The position numbers and the translations under genes are program-made. A stretch of DNA of 18,148 nucleotides from a candidate division WWE3 bacterium (GTDB lineage Bacteria; Patescibacteriota; WWE3; 9FT-COMBO-53-11), in contig JAUXIZ010000006.1 of assembly GCA_030620855.1 (NCBI GenBank), positions 1 through 18,148 of the forward strand, given 5' to 3'. Positions within the stretch are counted from its first letter, which is position 1. Every line of letters starts with the position of its first letter. The notes below the pieces were generated by a model. That model was not told where the DNA came from, searched no databases, and was given only the letters and a program-made list of their open reading frames with translations. Shown here in pieces: positions 1 through 5,827 of the stretch.

Positions 1-335
1 AGAACTATTAAGAGAAACATTCCCCGCCTCTTGCTCCAGCGCTGGGCTTTTTCCACCATTTTTATATGCCTTTTGCCCAAAGCTTTACTGCCACCGAGCC
101 CTAAAAGGTATCCGGTCAGCTCTCCTAGGGTCGCCCCTGCGGCGGCAACCAACCCCAGAATCCAAGGGTTCAACGCTGGTCCCAAAGCAAAAACTGCAAG
201 GTATGAGGGTATCGGGAAGATAATGGAAGCGTTGCCGATTAGGCTTACTATAAAAGCCCCGCCATATCCCCAGCTGTGTGTTAGCTGGGCGCCCCAGTTT
301 GTAAATTGTTCCGAAATTTCGGAAAAGCTAATCAT
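1..335 (-). CDS. VTT/DedA-like (SNARE-associated) membrane protein, C-terminus cut by window edge
   Basis: Translating the minus strand from the ATG at 335 gives 111 open residues running off the left edge. The protein has an amphipathic N-terminus, then a hydrophobic segment containing FPIPS (about residues 40-44), and a second segment with GATLGELTGYLLG (about 67-79) followed by a basic stretch. The small-residue, Gly-Glu and Gly-Tyr pattern after a proline-containing re-entrant helix is characteristic of VTT/DedA proteins, which are inner-membrane lipid scramblases or transporters. The closest style is the YqaA-like branch. No clear Shine-Dalgarno precedes the ATG. The gene is divergent from the nucleotidyltransferase at 444. 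The rest of the VTT domain lies outside the window, so substrate and subfamily cannot be given. The plus-strand reading frame over the same bases is a shadow. Confidence 0.8.
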   Translation of the reverse strand, partial: MISFSEISEQFTNWGAQLTHSWGYGGAFIVSLIGNASIIFPIPSYLAVFALGPALNPWILGLVAAAGATLGELTGYLLGLGGSKALGKRHIKMVEKAQRWSKRRGMFLLIV

Positions 336-443
336 GGTTGGCGACCAAGACTATGGTAACTAAAAATCTACCTTGCGGGTAAGCCCGGTTTTGCCCTGCA
401 GAGTTGGGTCTCTCCTTTATAACTTGCTAACCTTAATTTTGGA

Positions 444-860
444 ATGAAAGATCTTTTGAGAGAACTTAAGAAGTTAAACCTTCCTAAGGATAAGTTCGCA
501 ATTTTTGGCAGCGGTCCTTTGGCAATTAGAGGATTGAGAAAAGTCAGAGATCTAGACATCATCGTTACCACTAACCTTTGGAAAGAGACTTCCAAGAAAT
601 TTCCCGTTGAAGACATGGGCACGCACAAACGTATTGTGTTTGGTGATATTGAAATCCTTTCCAAACCGGTTCTAGATTTTTCAGCGGAAAAGTTTATTAA
701 ACGTGCGGAGGTAATCAACGGGGTCCGCTTTGTTACCCTCGAAGATACGTTGGCGTGGAAGGCGCGAATGGGGCGGGAAAAGGATAAGAAAGACATTAAG
801 CTGGTTGAGGAGTACTTAGACACGTTAAAACCACCCAAAAAAGAAAACCGGATTCGGTAG
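444..860 (+). CDS. small nucleotidyltransferase-fold protein (MNT/AbiEii-like)
   Basis: A 138-residue soluble protein. Residues 19-41 carry the signature of the nucleotidyltransferase superfamily: FGSGPLAIRG (Gly22-Ser23 turn), then RDLDIIV with Asp36 and Asp38 as the metal-binding DxD pair. FGDIEIL at 67-72 supplies a plausible third acidic residue (Asp68 or Glu70). The C-terminal WKARMGREKDKKDI region resembles the helical tail of AbiEii-type and hypothetical nucleotidyltransferases, where Lys and Asp residues follow the core. Substrate is unknown; relatives modify tRNA, proteins or small molecules, and some are toxins. I see no adjacent antitoxin, so a toxin role is not supported. The ATG has only a weak GGA in front, with a possible -10 (TATAAC, 418-423). 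Its last codons overlap the hairpin that terminates the convergent gene at 881. Confidence 0.75.
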   Translation: MKDLLRELKKLNLPKDKFAIFGSGPLAIRGLRKVRDLDIIVTTNLWKETSKKFPVEDMGTHKRIVFGDIEILSKPVLDFSAEKFIKRAEVINGVRFVTLEDTLAWKARMGREKDKKDIKLVEEYLDTLKPPKKENRIR

Positions 861-868
861 GAATCCGG
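837..868 (-). terminator. intrinsic terminator of the minus-strand gene at 881, inside the end of the convergent CDS
   Basis: A perfect 8-bp stem (848-855 with 861-868, CCGGATTC/GAATCCGG) has a 5-base loop. Read on the minus strand it is followed by TTTTCTTTTTT (847 down to 837). On the plus strand no T-run follows, so it acts mainly for the minus strand. It lies within the last codons of the nucleotidyltransferase gene. Confidence 0.75.
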
Positions 869-880
869 CTATTTGCCAAA

Positions 881-1195
881 TTACGGCATGACTATAATTG
901 TTTCAACAAGCTTGCCGCTTATCGCGCATTCTGCTGTGTGGCATAGCGGATCAACGCTTGCCTGCATTTGGGTTGGAAAGAATTCGGCTATGTACCAGGA
1001 TGTCTCTAGAACACCTTCCATAACTGCTCTGAAGACATCTTCTATAGTCGGGTCGGCTTGGACAATCTGCCGGACCGTCTCCCTGGTTGCTAGAGCCACC
1101 CTCCACTCGTATCTGTTTCCGGTTGGTAAAACCCAGTAATACCGTCCGCAATTGTTACAAAGCATCAGCCTACGATTCTGCAGTTCAGACGTCAC
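881..1195 (-). CDS. hypothetical Cys-containing protein
   Basis: A 104-residue protein I do not recognise. It starts at GTG (1195), six bases after a good Shine-Dalgarno (AAAGGAG, minus strand 1208-1202). It has its own promoter candidate upstream and an intrinsic terminator just after the stop, which together argue that it is a real gene. Near the N-terminus there is CNNC (Cys13, Cys16) followed by aromatic residues, as in a zinc ribbon knuckle. Near the C-terminus is CHTAEC (Cys85, His86, Cys90). These could form one metal site, although the spacing does not match a named family I know. The middle (35-75) is predicted helical. No signal peptide or membrane segment is seen. Function unknown. 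The plus-strand reading frame at 873-1139 is its shadow. Confidence 0.7.
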   Translation of the reverse strand: MTSELQNRRLMLCNNCGRYYWVLPTGNRYEWRVALATRETVRQIVQADPTIEDVFRAVMEGVLETSWYIAEFFPTQMQASVDPLCHTAECAISGKLVETIIVMP

Positions 1196-1228
1196 TTACT
1201 TCTCCTTTCGTATTTATAGGTTATATAT

Positions 1229-1257
1229 AAAATACCACCGTTGCATCGAAAGTTCAA
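1229..1257 (-). promoter_or_regulatory. sigma70-type promoter for the 881-1195 gene
   Basis: On the minus strand TTGAAC (1257-1252) is followed after exactly 17 bases by TATTTT (1234-1229), within an AT-rich TATATA tract. The predicted transcript start is about 1222, giving a leader of about 27 bases that contains the AAAGGAG site. Confidence 0.55.
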
Positions 1258-1302
1258 TACGAGCCGTCCTTGGTTATTATCTCTGATAGACTTGGGTTGG
1301 TT

Positions 1303-1908
1303 ATGAAGATTTACCTTTGCCGCCATGCCCAAGAGGCGGCTGATGATAACGATAAGGACGGTGGAATAACAGAGCTGGGGCGGGAGCAGTCTTTGGCTAT
1401 GGCTCGATTTCTCTCCAAGAAAGGTATAAAAGTTATTTACTCAAGCGACCTACCGAGGGCTCTTGGTACGGCTAAAATTGTTTCCGCCGTTTTGAATCTC
1501 AGAATTAATGTCTCGCCAAAGCTTAGAGAAATAGAAGTTCCGAAAGAAGCGTGGGAGGAGTACGTCAAGACCCGGCACCCTGATTTTGATTTTTATCCTG
1601 GTGGAGGGGAGTCGGTTAACGATCTTATCGAAAGAGCAAAGCAGGGTTTGAACGAGATAGTTAAGGGATCAGGAGGGGAAAATATTGCAGTTGTCTGCCA
1701 CGGAATATTTATTAAAGCCCTTCTTTACGGATTGGGATACAAAGATTATCTGATAAAAAACGACCATGTTGCCAACACCGGGGTGACAATTCTTCAGTAC
1801 AAAAGAGACAAGGCGAAGTTGGTCAAGTTTAACTCTTACAAACATCTTCTCCCGCTTCGGGTTAAAGAGACGGTTGGAAGTCTTGGTAGAGCTTTACGTC
1901 GTCAATAA
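1303..1908 (+). CDS. histidine phosphatase superfamily protein (phosphoglycerate mutase-like)
   Basis: A 201-residue cytosolic protein. It has the full branch-1 histidine phosphatase set: CRHAQ at 6-10 with catalytic Arg7-His8, SSDLPRALGTA (second Arg and Thr-Ala), a catalytic Glu region (REIEVPKEAWEE), GGGES before the helix, and VVCHGIFIKAL carrying the second His. The ATG at 1303 is preferred over an in-frame TTG at 1270. The family begins directly at this Met, and a good -10 (TATTAT, 1275-1280) would place the transcript start downstream of the TTG. No Shine-Dalgarno is present. It may be a broad-specificity sugar-phosphate or nucleotide phosphatase; the motif alone does not tell mutase from phosphatase. 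The lid region is short, which favours phosphatase. It converges on the zinc-ribbon gene at 1943. Confidence 0.85.
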   Translation: MKIYLCRHAQEAADDNDKDGGITELGREQSLAMARFLSKKGIKVIYSSDLPRALGTAKIVSAVLNLRINVSPKLREIEVPKEAWEEYVKTRHPDFDFYPGGGESVNDLIERAKQGLNEIVKGSGGENIAVVCHGIFIKALLYGLGYKDYLIKNDHVANTGVTILQYKRDKAKLVKFNSYKHLLPLRVKETVGSLGRALRRQ

Positions 1909-1935
1909 AGAAACCCCGGTTGGACAAAACCGGGG
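1904..1935 (-). terminator. terminator between convergent genes, oriented for the minus strand
   Basis: An 8-bp GC-rich stem (CCCCGGTT 1914-1921 with AACCGGGG 1928-1935) and a 6-base loop. On the minus strand TTTCTTTATT follows, giving an intrinsic terminator for the zinc-ribbon gene. On the plus strand it sits 5 bases after the phosphatase stop but lacks a T-run. Confidence 0.65.
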
Positions 1936-1942
1936 ATGGCCG

Positions 1943-2149
1943 TCAACGCCCTTTGAAGATGTACCTAAGCGTTTGATGATCAAGCCAAACTCCGTGGGTG
2001 CTGCAACTGTAGATAATGCTTCCCACTACAACATCCTTTTTAAGCTCAACCTTGCAGATAGGACAAAGCAATTGCTCATTGCTTGCCCTTCTTGATCGGC
2101 TATTTATAAGTACAATTACAGTAATTGGACCAAGGGAAATAGAACTCAC
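1943..2149 (-). CDS. TFIIB-type zinc-ribbon protein (zf-TFIIB-like)
   Basis: A 68-residue protein. The C-terminal 40 residues match the zf-TFIIB ribbon pattern: CPIC (Cys29, Cys32), a central beta hairpin, then CSTHGVWLDHQTL (Cys49, His52). The family usually has CPxCGGxWLDxxEL here, so this is a CCCH variant with His replacing the last Cys. The WLD tripeptide is the strongest identifier. The GTG start at 2149 is chosen because a strong GAGGAG site lies about 7 bases upstream. It makes a 28-residue N-terminal part that is partly hydrophobic and is not part of the ribbon. Family members are small zinc proteins of unknown role. It is terminated by the hairpin at 1914-1935 and is divergent from the membrane protein at 2250. 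Confidence 0.7.
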   Translation of the reverse strand: MSSISLGPITVIVLINSRSRRASNEQLLCPICKVELKKDVVVGSIIYSCSTHGVWLDHQTLRYIFKGR

Positions 2150-2249
2150 GAATCTTCTCCTCTCTATGTTTGGCTTTAGCTTATCACGGCTGGAAAAAAG
2201 TGGGTTTCAGTGATAGACTTATAGTAACCGAGAAAGAAGGGAGTCTGAG

Positions 2250-2444
2250 ATGTTCCATGTACCTAGGTGGGAAAAGTTCCAGTTTTTGCTCATCACGTTC
2301 CTTACACTCGTGGTAGCTTACCCTCTTGGTTACCAGATTTGGCACGCGGGGGGTATTTTTCCTATTACGGTGGGACTTTGGGGTCCTACCCTAATGCTTC
2401 TCGTGTTTGGCTTCTTTGTCCGGATTTTCAGGGTGAAGTGGTGA
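2250..2444 (+). CDS. small two-helix membrane protein
   Basis: A 64-residue protein of unknown function. It has a short basic, aromatic N-terminus, a hydrophobic helix at about 12-32, a glycine-rich turn (HAGGIF) and a second helix at about 38-60 ending in a basic RIFRVKW tail. A strong Shine-Dalgarno (AAGGGAG, 2237-2243) sits six bases before the ATG, and a possible -10 (TATAGT, 2220-2225) lies upstream. A clear terminator begins four bases after the stop. The full set of expression signals makes this a convincing small gene despite its lack of recognisable homology. It is convergent with hsp20. Confidence 0.7.
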   Translation: MFHVPRWEKFQFLLITFLTLVVAYPLGYQIWHAGGIFPITVGLWGPTLMLLVFGFFVRIFRVKW

Positions 2445-2447
2445 GCC

Positions 2448-2493
2448 GCGCGTTACTCTCCCTCAACAGGGACGGTAGCGCGCTTTTCTTTTG
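2448..2493 (+). terminator. intrinsic terminator of the 2250 gene, overlapping the hsp20 stop
   Basis: The stem GCGCGTTAC (2448-2456) pairs with GTAGCGCGC (2475-2483) through one G-U. After a 3x3 internal loop an inner CCCT/AGGG stem closes a CAAC loop. TTTTCTTTTG follows at 2484. The minus-strand hsp20 stop codon (2453-2455) and its last codons form part of the hairpin. Confidence 0.8.
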
Positions 2494-2866
2494 TTTCCGC
2501 TTTCAAAGGAATCCTAATCTTAAGAACCCCATCCTCTAGCTTTGCCTTAGCTTCCCCCTCTTTAACCTCTTTGGGAAGGGTGGTTGAGTAATGGAACTCG
2601 GTTATGCGCTGAGTGCAGTAGACGACCGTCTTCTCCTTTTTCTCTGTTTCTTTCTCCTGGTGGACGGAGTCAATTTTTAGAATCCCATCGGAAACCTCCA
2701 CCGACACTTCGTCTTTTTTAACTCCCGGAACGGGAGCTTCTACTACTAGTTCATTTTTTGTTTCGTAAATGTTGAGTCCGGCTGAGACTGCCCTCGGCAG
2801 ATCATCATTCATGCCGTGTCCAAAGAGTTTAAAGATTGATGGAAAATCAAAATCGTAGTAAGCCAT
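2453..2866 (-). CDS. Hsp20/alpha-crystallin family small heat shock protein
   Basis: A 137-residue cytosolic holdase chaperone that binds unfolding proteins without ATP. After an N-terminal arm rich in aromatic residues (MAYYDFDF) come the alpha-crystallin domain (about 29-122) with the P-G-V-x-K-x-[DE]-[IV] core (APVPGVKKDEVSVEV), and then the GVLKIRIPL strand, which is the usual end of the domain. The C-terminal tail is short, ending VPVEGE. The ATG at 2866 is the only credible start: the reading frame continues upstream only because the tRNA-Cys sequence happens to be open. There is no Shine-Dalgarno. The gene begins 21 bases after the tRNA CCA end, so it may be read from the tRNA promoter after processing. 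I see no CIRCE or HrcA-type operator. Confidence 0.92.
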   Translation of the reverse strand: MAYYDFDFPSIFKLFGHGMNDDLPRAVSAGLNIYETKNELVVEAPVPGVKKDEVSVEVSDGILKIDSVHQEKETEKKEKTVVYCTQRITEFHYSTTLPKEVKEGEAKAKLEDGVLKIRIPLKAETKEKRATVPVEGE

Positions 2867-2887
2867 TGCTAATTCTACCGCATTTCG

Positions 2888-2961
2888 TGGAGGTGCGGGG
2901 GGGAGTCGAACCCCCGTGAGACGCTCTGCAGGCGCCTGCCTAACCACTCGGCCACCGCACC
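2888..2961 (-). tRNA. tRNA-Cys (anticodon GCA), CCA encoded
   Basis: The minus strand folds into a full cloverleaf: acceptor GGTGCGG/CCGCACC, a D arm GCC/GGC, an anticodon stem GGCGC/GCGTC (one G-U) with loop CTGCAGA giving anticodon GCA, a 4-base variable loop, and a T arm of five G-C pairs with loop TTCGACT. The discriminator is U73, a known identity element for CysRS, and CCA is encoded directly after it (2890-2888). Confidence 0.97.
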
Positions 2962-2972
2962 GTGTCGCTCTC

Positions 2973-2978
2973 ATTTTA
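2973..2978 (-). promoter_or_regulatory. -10 element for tRNA-Cys
   Basis: On the minus strand TAAAAT (2978-2973) lies 11 bases before the mature tRNA 5' end, as expected for a start a few bases upstream of the tRNA. I see no convincing -35 element. Confidence 0.4.
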
Positions 2979-2989
2979 ACACCGCAATG

Positions 2990-3018
2990 TTGTTTTACTT
3001 CCAAACTGGTGTTATTTT
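2990..3018 (+). promoter_or_regulatory. sigma70-type promoter for ccdA
   Basis: TTGTTT (2990-2995), a 17-base spacer, then TATTTT (3013-3018) preceded by TG in the extended -10 position. The predicted start is about 3025, leaving a leader of about 24 bases that contains GAGAGGAG. Confidence 0.5.
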
Positions 3019-3048
3019 GGATGGAGAAATCAAAAAAGAGAGGAGAAG

Positions 3049-3777
3049 ATGATTGGCCCAGAAAGTATAACGCTTGGTTTGGCCTTTTTGGCCGGATTAG
3101 CCTCGTTTCTTTCCCCTTGCGTTTTGGCTCTTGTCCCGATTTATGTTGGCTACTTAGGTGGCCGGTCGGTAGGCAAGGAACCTTCAAGCCGGTGGGCAAC
3201 ATTTACCCACGGCGTGGCTTTTGTGGTTGGATTTAGTCTAGTCTTTGTCGCGCTGGGAGTAGCCGTTTCCGCGTTGGGCGCCTTGCTTTACGATATTCAG
3301 GAATGGTTGGAAAGGGTTGGGGGCGTAGTAGTTTTGCTCTTTGGTCTCCACATCATGGGAGTTATACGTATTCCTGTTCTCAACTGGGATAAGCGCTTCC
3401 ATCTGGAACTCAATCGCAGGGTTGGTTACCTACCCTCCTTTTTAATGGGCGTCTTCTTTTCGGCTGGTTGGACGCCTTGCGTGGGACCCGTTCTTGGAGC
3501 AGTCTTAATGATGGCATTAGGCGCGGGAGAAGTAACTAGAGGAGCAGTGCTGCTTTCCGCCTATTCTGCCGGTATGGCAGTTCCGTTCCTTGCAACCGCC
3601 TTGGGCATTGGTTGGGCCAGCGGTATGATGCGGCGCTTTGGTAAGACGATACGCATCATCGAGGTTGCGACGGGGGTACTTCTCACAGTTGTGGGGATTC
3701 TGATGGTCCTTGGGATTATGGGAAAGGTTTTTGCCCAATGGGCCGGTTTAGGATTTTTTATTGAGTTAGGTTTGTAG
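3049..3777 (+). CDS. ccdA: CcdA/DsbD-type transmembrane thiol-disulfide reductant transporter
   Basis: A 242-residue protein with six hydrophobic helices. It carries the two conserved membrane cysteines of the family in their usual contexts: LSPCVLALVP (Cys24, helix 1) and GWTPCVGP (Cys144, helix 4). In CcdA and the DsbD core these move electrons from cytosolic thioredoxin to extracytoplasmic thiol acceptors, for example for cytochrome c maturation or envelope disulfide repair. The ATG follows an AGGAG ribosome-binding site very closely (3 bases). A candidate promoter precedes it and a strong terminator follows, so it is probably monocistronic. No ResA, DsbD periplasmic domain or cytochrome gene lies in the window, so its acceptor is unknown. 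Confidence 0.92.
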   Translation: MIGPESITLGLAFLAGLASFLSPCVLALVPIYVGYLGGRSVGKEPSSRWATFTHGVAFVVGFSLVFVALGVAVSALGALLYDIQEWLERVGGVVVLLFGLHIMGVIRIPVLNWDKRFHLELNRRVGYLPSFLMGVFFSAGWTPCVGPVLGAVLMMALGAGEVTRGAVLLSAYSAGMAVPFLATALGIGWASGMMRRFGKTIRIIEVATGVLLTVVGILMVLGIMGKVFAQWAGLGFFIELGL

Positions 3778-3783
3778 ATATTG

Positions 3784-3818
3784 GACCGTTGAGTTTTTCT
3801 CAGCGGTCTTTTATTTTT
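3784..3818 (+). terminator. intrinsic terminator after ccdA
   Basis: A 10-bp stem GACCGTTGAG (3784-3793) with CTCAGCGGTC (3799-3808), one G-U pair and a five-T loop, followed by TTTTATTTTT. It begins six bases after the stop codon. Confidence 0.9.
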
Positions 3819-3857
3819 GCGTTAGCAAAATAATAGGTTTGCGGGGCGAGCCGTCCT

Positions 3858-3949
3858 TTAACTTGATAATTTTACGATTCTATATTACCCTTTGAGATGA
3901 TACGATCCCCGGCCGCACAGTGCGGCGGGAGAGGAGAAGGAGGAGAGAC
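3858..3949 (+). promoter_or_regulatory. promoter and structured purine-rich leader of the 3952 gene
   Basis: TTAACT (3858-3863), 17 bases, TATATT (3881-3886) is a plausible promoter, giving a leader of about 59 bases. In that leader GCCGCA (3912-3917) and TGCGGC (3921-3926) form a tight hairpin with a CAG loop. It is followed immediately by a purine-only run (3927-3948) with several overlapping GGAG sites. The last, AAGGAGG, is placed for the TTG start at 3952. No known riboswitch is recognised. Confidence 0.4.
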
Positions 3950-3951
3950 GC

Positions 3952-4656
3952 TTGTCTACTTTAACAACTCTTGTGAGGGGCGGGACTTTGTCTCACCGCA
4001 GTTGGCTTTACCGGTTCCTGGCTCGGTGGTACGGAGACGCTAAAGCCAGAAGCTTTCGTGATACTTGTCAGCTTAGGGGGGCTCTTTTCCAGCCCACGCT
4101 GGTTATTCTTCTTGTTTCCGGCTTCGTTGCTTTCGTCATCAGCGGGCTAGTAAAGCTGTTTGCCGTTAGCGTCGAACTTAACGGAGCGTCTCAGTCGTTC
4201 CTGAATTTAGGCAGCACCATTTTAATCATGGCTGGCTTTGCTTCCATTATCATGGGGGCAACTCTAGCTCTGGCGTGGCTTCAGGAGAGAGTTCCGAAAA
4301 TTGGCAAACCGCTTGCGATTGTGGCATTCGGGGCAATCATTCTGGTTATATTGGCGGGGGTGTTTCTCGCCGTGATTGCGCTGGGGGAGGTCGCGGTTAG
4401 GATTGCAAGCTCCATGGCGCCGGAATTGGAGCAGTTGTACCCATTCCTGTCCGACCATCCTATTTGGGCGGGAGCTGTTGGCTTGGCAGTGATTTTTCTT
4501 GTGTTTTTTACCTTTTTCTCGGCGTACTTGATCGCGTACTTAATCCTGAAAGGGGTTGGCGGGATTTGGAACGTCTTTTGGTCCTTGGAGGATCAGATTG
4601 CCGTTATTGCTTGGATCAAGGGCCGGCTTTGCAAGAGGCTCACTTACGAGCGTTAG
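3952..4656 (+). CDS. multi-pass membrane protein of unknown function
   Basis: A 234-residue protein without a family I can name. It starts at TTG, chosen because AAGGAGG lies about eight bases upstream and no better start exists. The first 45 residues are basic and polar and probably cytoplasmic. Four hydrophobic segments follow at about 48-73, 85-105, 122-148 and 173-201. The third and fourth are separated by an acidic loop (SSMAPELEQLYPFLSDHP) that is probably outside. The C-terminus is again basic (WIKGRLCKRLTYER). The topology suits a small integral-membrane accessory protein. The next gene, for a PEGA/SH3b surface protein, begins 97 bases downstream on the same strand, so an envelope role is possible but not shown. 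Confidence 0.7.
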   Translation: MSTLTTLVRGGTLSHRSWLYRFLARWYGDAKARSFRDTCQLRGALFQPTLVILLVSGFVAFVISGLVKLFAVSVELNGASQSFLNLGSTILIMAGFASIIMGATLALAWLQERVPKIGKPLAIVAFGAIILVILAGVFLAVIALGEVAVRIASSMAPELEQLYPFLSDHPIWAGAVGLAVIFLVFFTFFSAYLIAYLILKGVGGIWNVFWSLEDQIAVIAWIKGRLCKRLTYER

Positions 4657-4738
4657 GAGAGAGGTTGAGAATAACCCGTTTGTGGTCCCTGGGATCATGG
4701 GCGGGTCTTTTTTTGGGTGGGTTTTGACGTATTTCTTC

Positions 4739-4747
4739 TGTTACACT
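4739..4747 (+). promoter_or_regulatory. extended -10 promoter for the PEGA/SH3b gene
   Basis: TG (4739-4740), one base, then TACACT (4742-4747). The expected transcript start, about seven bases downstream, falls on the GTG codon at 4754, so the mRNA would be leaderless. TTGACG at 4724 is too close (12 bases) to be a normal -35. Confidence 0.35.
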
Positions 4748-4753
4748 AGGTGT

Positions 4754-5818
4754 GTGTTGGGTAAAGCACGTTGGTTTTTTGTCTTTTTAATTTTGGCGGG
4801 TCTAGTTGCCGCGGTTTATCTTAGCGGGGCAATTTCGCAAGAAGCCGCCCTTTCCATAACCTCCGATCCAGATTCTCAAACGGTTTATATCGATGAGCAG
4901 GAAGTTGGGACTACCCCTTACTTTTCTGACCAGCTTAGTGCTGGGGATCCGGTTGTAAGATTTGGGGACTTTAACCAAAAAGTTAGACTCACATCCGGTG
5001 CGCTTACCGTTGTTGATTGGGTACTTGGTCCCTCGGAGCCATTTTCTGCAGGACATGTAGTTTGGTTTTCCGAATCCTCCACCGGAACGGAACTTCTTGT
5101 TATCTCTAATCCGGCAGCCGATGTTTTCTTAAATGAAGAACTTTTGGGAGAGTCGCCTCTTTCCAAACCGGTGGATGTTGGGGAATATGATTTGGAAATT
5201 AAAAAAGACGGCTATTTCTCCAGAAAGCTAAAAATCTCTATAAAAGAGGGCTTCCGTTTGAACGTTTCCGCCAATTTGTCATTAAACCCTTTTCCGGAAA
5301 CTGCTGAAGAACTTTCCTCCCCCAGCAATAATCTAACCGTATTGGATCTGTCAAGCGAGCAGCCGCTTCTTTCTGCAGATCCCATCTCCTGGGTTCGCGG
5401 GGCCGTTTTTTGGTCCGGTCGCGATGAGGACGAAACGGAGTACGGCTTTTTCCTAACTTCCGAGGGAAAGCTCTACGACTCTTCCGGCTCGGAAGTTTCT
5501 TTAGACTCACTGTCTAAGACGAGTGAGAAATATACCTTAGGCTATCTAGGGATTAACGGCTCTTTGACTTCCTCAGCGAGCAAGACCCTTAACTCGATGT
5601 CCTCAAAGCTTTACCCGGCTTCTCCCAAAGTCCAGATTTTGGAAACCGGCCTAGGATTCTTGCGGGTTCGATCAGGTCCGGGGGTAAGTTACGATGAAAT
5701 AGGCAAAGCAACCCCGGGAGACAAATACACCTACCTTGGAAAAAGCGGAGAGTGGTTTAAGATCAATTTTAACGGCCAAAACGGCTGGGTCCACTCAGAC
5801 TACGCTAAAAAACTTTAA
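4754..5818 (+). CDS. membrane-anchored surface protein with two PEGA domains and a C-terminal SH3b domain
   Basis: The protein is 354 residues if started at GTG 4754. That start gives a typical signal-anchor: a short basic N-terminus (MLGKARW), then a hydrophobic helix at about 8-26. The first PEGA-like domain (about 33-80) has VYIDEQEVGTTP. The second (about 113-178) has DVFLNEELLGESPL and GEYDLEIKKDGY, the classic PEGA strand pattern. A Ser-rich, weakly conserved middle follows. The last 60 residues are a bacterial SH3 domain (FLRVRSGPGVSYDEIGKA, GEWFKINFNGQNGWVHSDY). PEGA domains are found on surface proteins, and SH3b domains often bind peptidoglycan. Other in-frame starts are ATG 4697 and TTG 4556. 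The latter would overlap the preceding gene by 101 bases and lose the signal-like N-terminus. It converges on the UbiA gene with only 9 bases between stops. Confidence 0.82.
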   Translation: MLGKARWFFVFLILAGLVAAVYLSGAISQEAALSITSDPDSQTVYIDEQEVGTTPYFSDQLSAGDPVVRFGDFNQKVRLTSGALTVVDWVLGPSEPFSAGHVVWFSESSTGTELLVISNPAADVFLNEELLGESPLSKPVDVGEYDLEIKKDGYFSRKLKISIKEGFRLNVSANLSLNPFPETAEELSSPSNNLTVLDLSSEQPLLSADPISWVRGAVFWSGRDEDETEYGFFLTSEGKLYDSSGSEVSLDSLSKTSEKYTLGYLGINGSLTSSASKTLNSMSSKLYPASPKVQILETGLGFLRVRSGPGVSYDEIGKATPGDKYTYLGKSGEWFKINFNGQNGWVHSDYAKKL

Positions 5819-5827
5819 GGAACTATT

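Noticed and set aside
31..363. 110-residue plus-strand frame at the left edge
   Set aside because: The minus strand of the same bases gives a clear VTT/DedA-like membrane protein.
444..1195. Possible toxin-antitoxin pair of the nucleotidyltransferase and the adjacent Cys-rich protein
   Set aside because: The genes are convergent with separate promoters, and the neighbour has no antitoxin features, so the usual operon arrangement is absent.
1270..1302. TTG start adding 11 residues to the histidine phosphatase
   Set aside because: The extra residues precede the usual family start, there is no ribosome-binding site, and a good -10 (1275-1280) lies downstream of the TTG.
2867..3202. N-terminal extension of the hsp20 reading frame through the tRNA region
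   Set aside because: It translates a complete tRNA-Cys and its promoter; Hsp20 homology starts at ATG 2866.
1260..3858. 12-base repeat cgagccgtcctt at about 1260 and 3848, both upstream of plus-strand genes
   Set aside because: In 18 kb several 12-base matches are expected by chance, and the positions relative to the promoters differ, so I do not call it a regulatory motif.
4556..4753. Longer N-terminus for the PEGA/SH3b protein
   Set aside because: The added residues are the shifted frame of the preceding gene and destroy the signal-anchor layout that starts at 4754. ATG 4697 remains possible.
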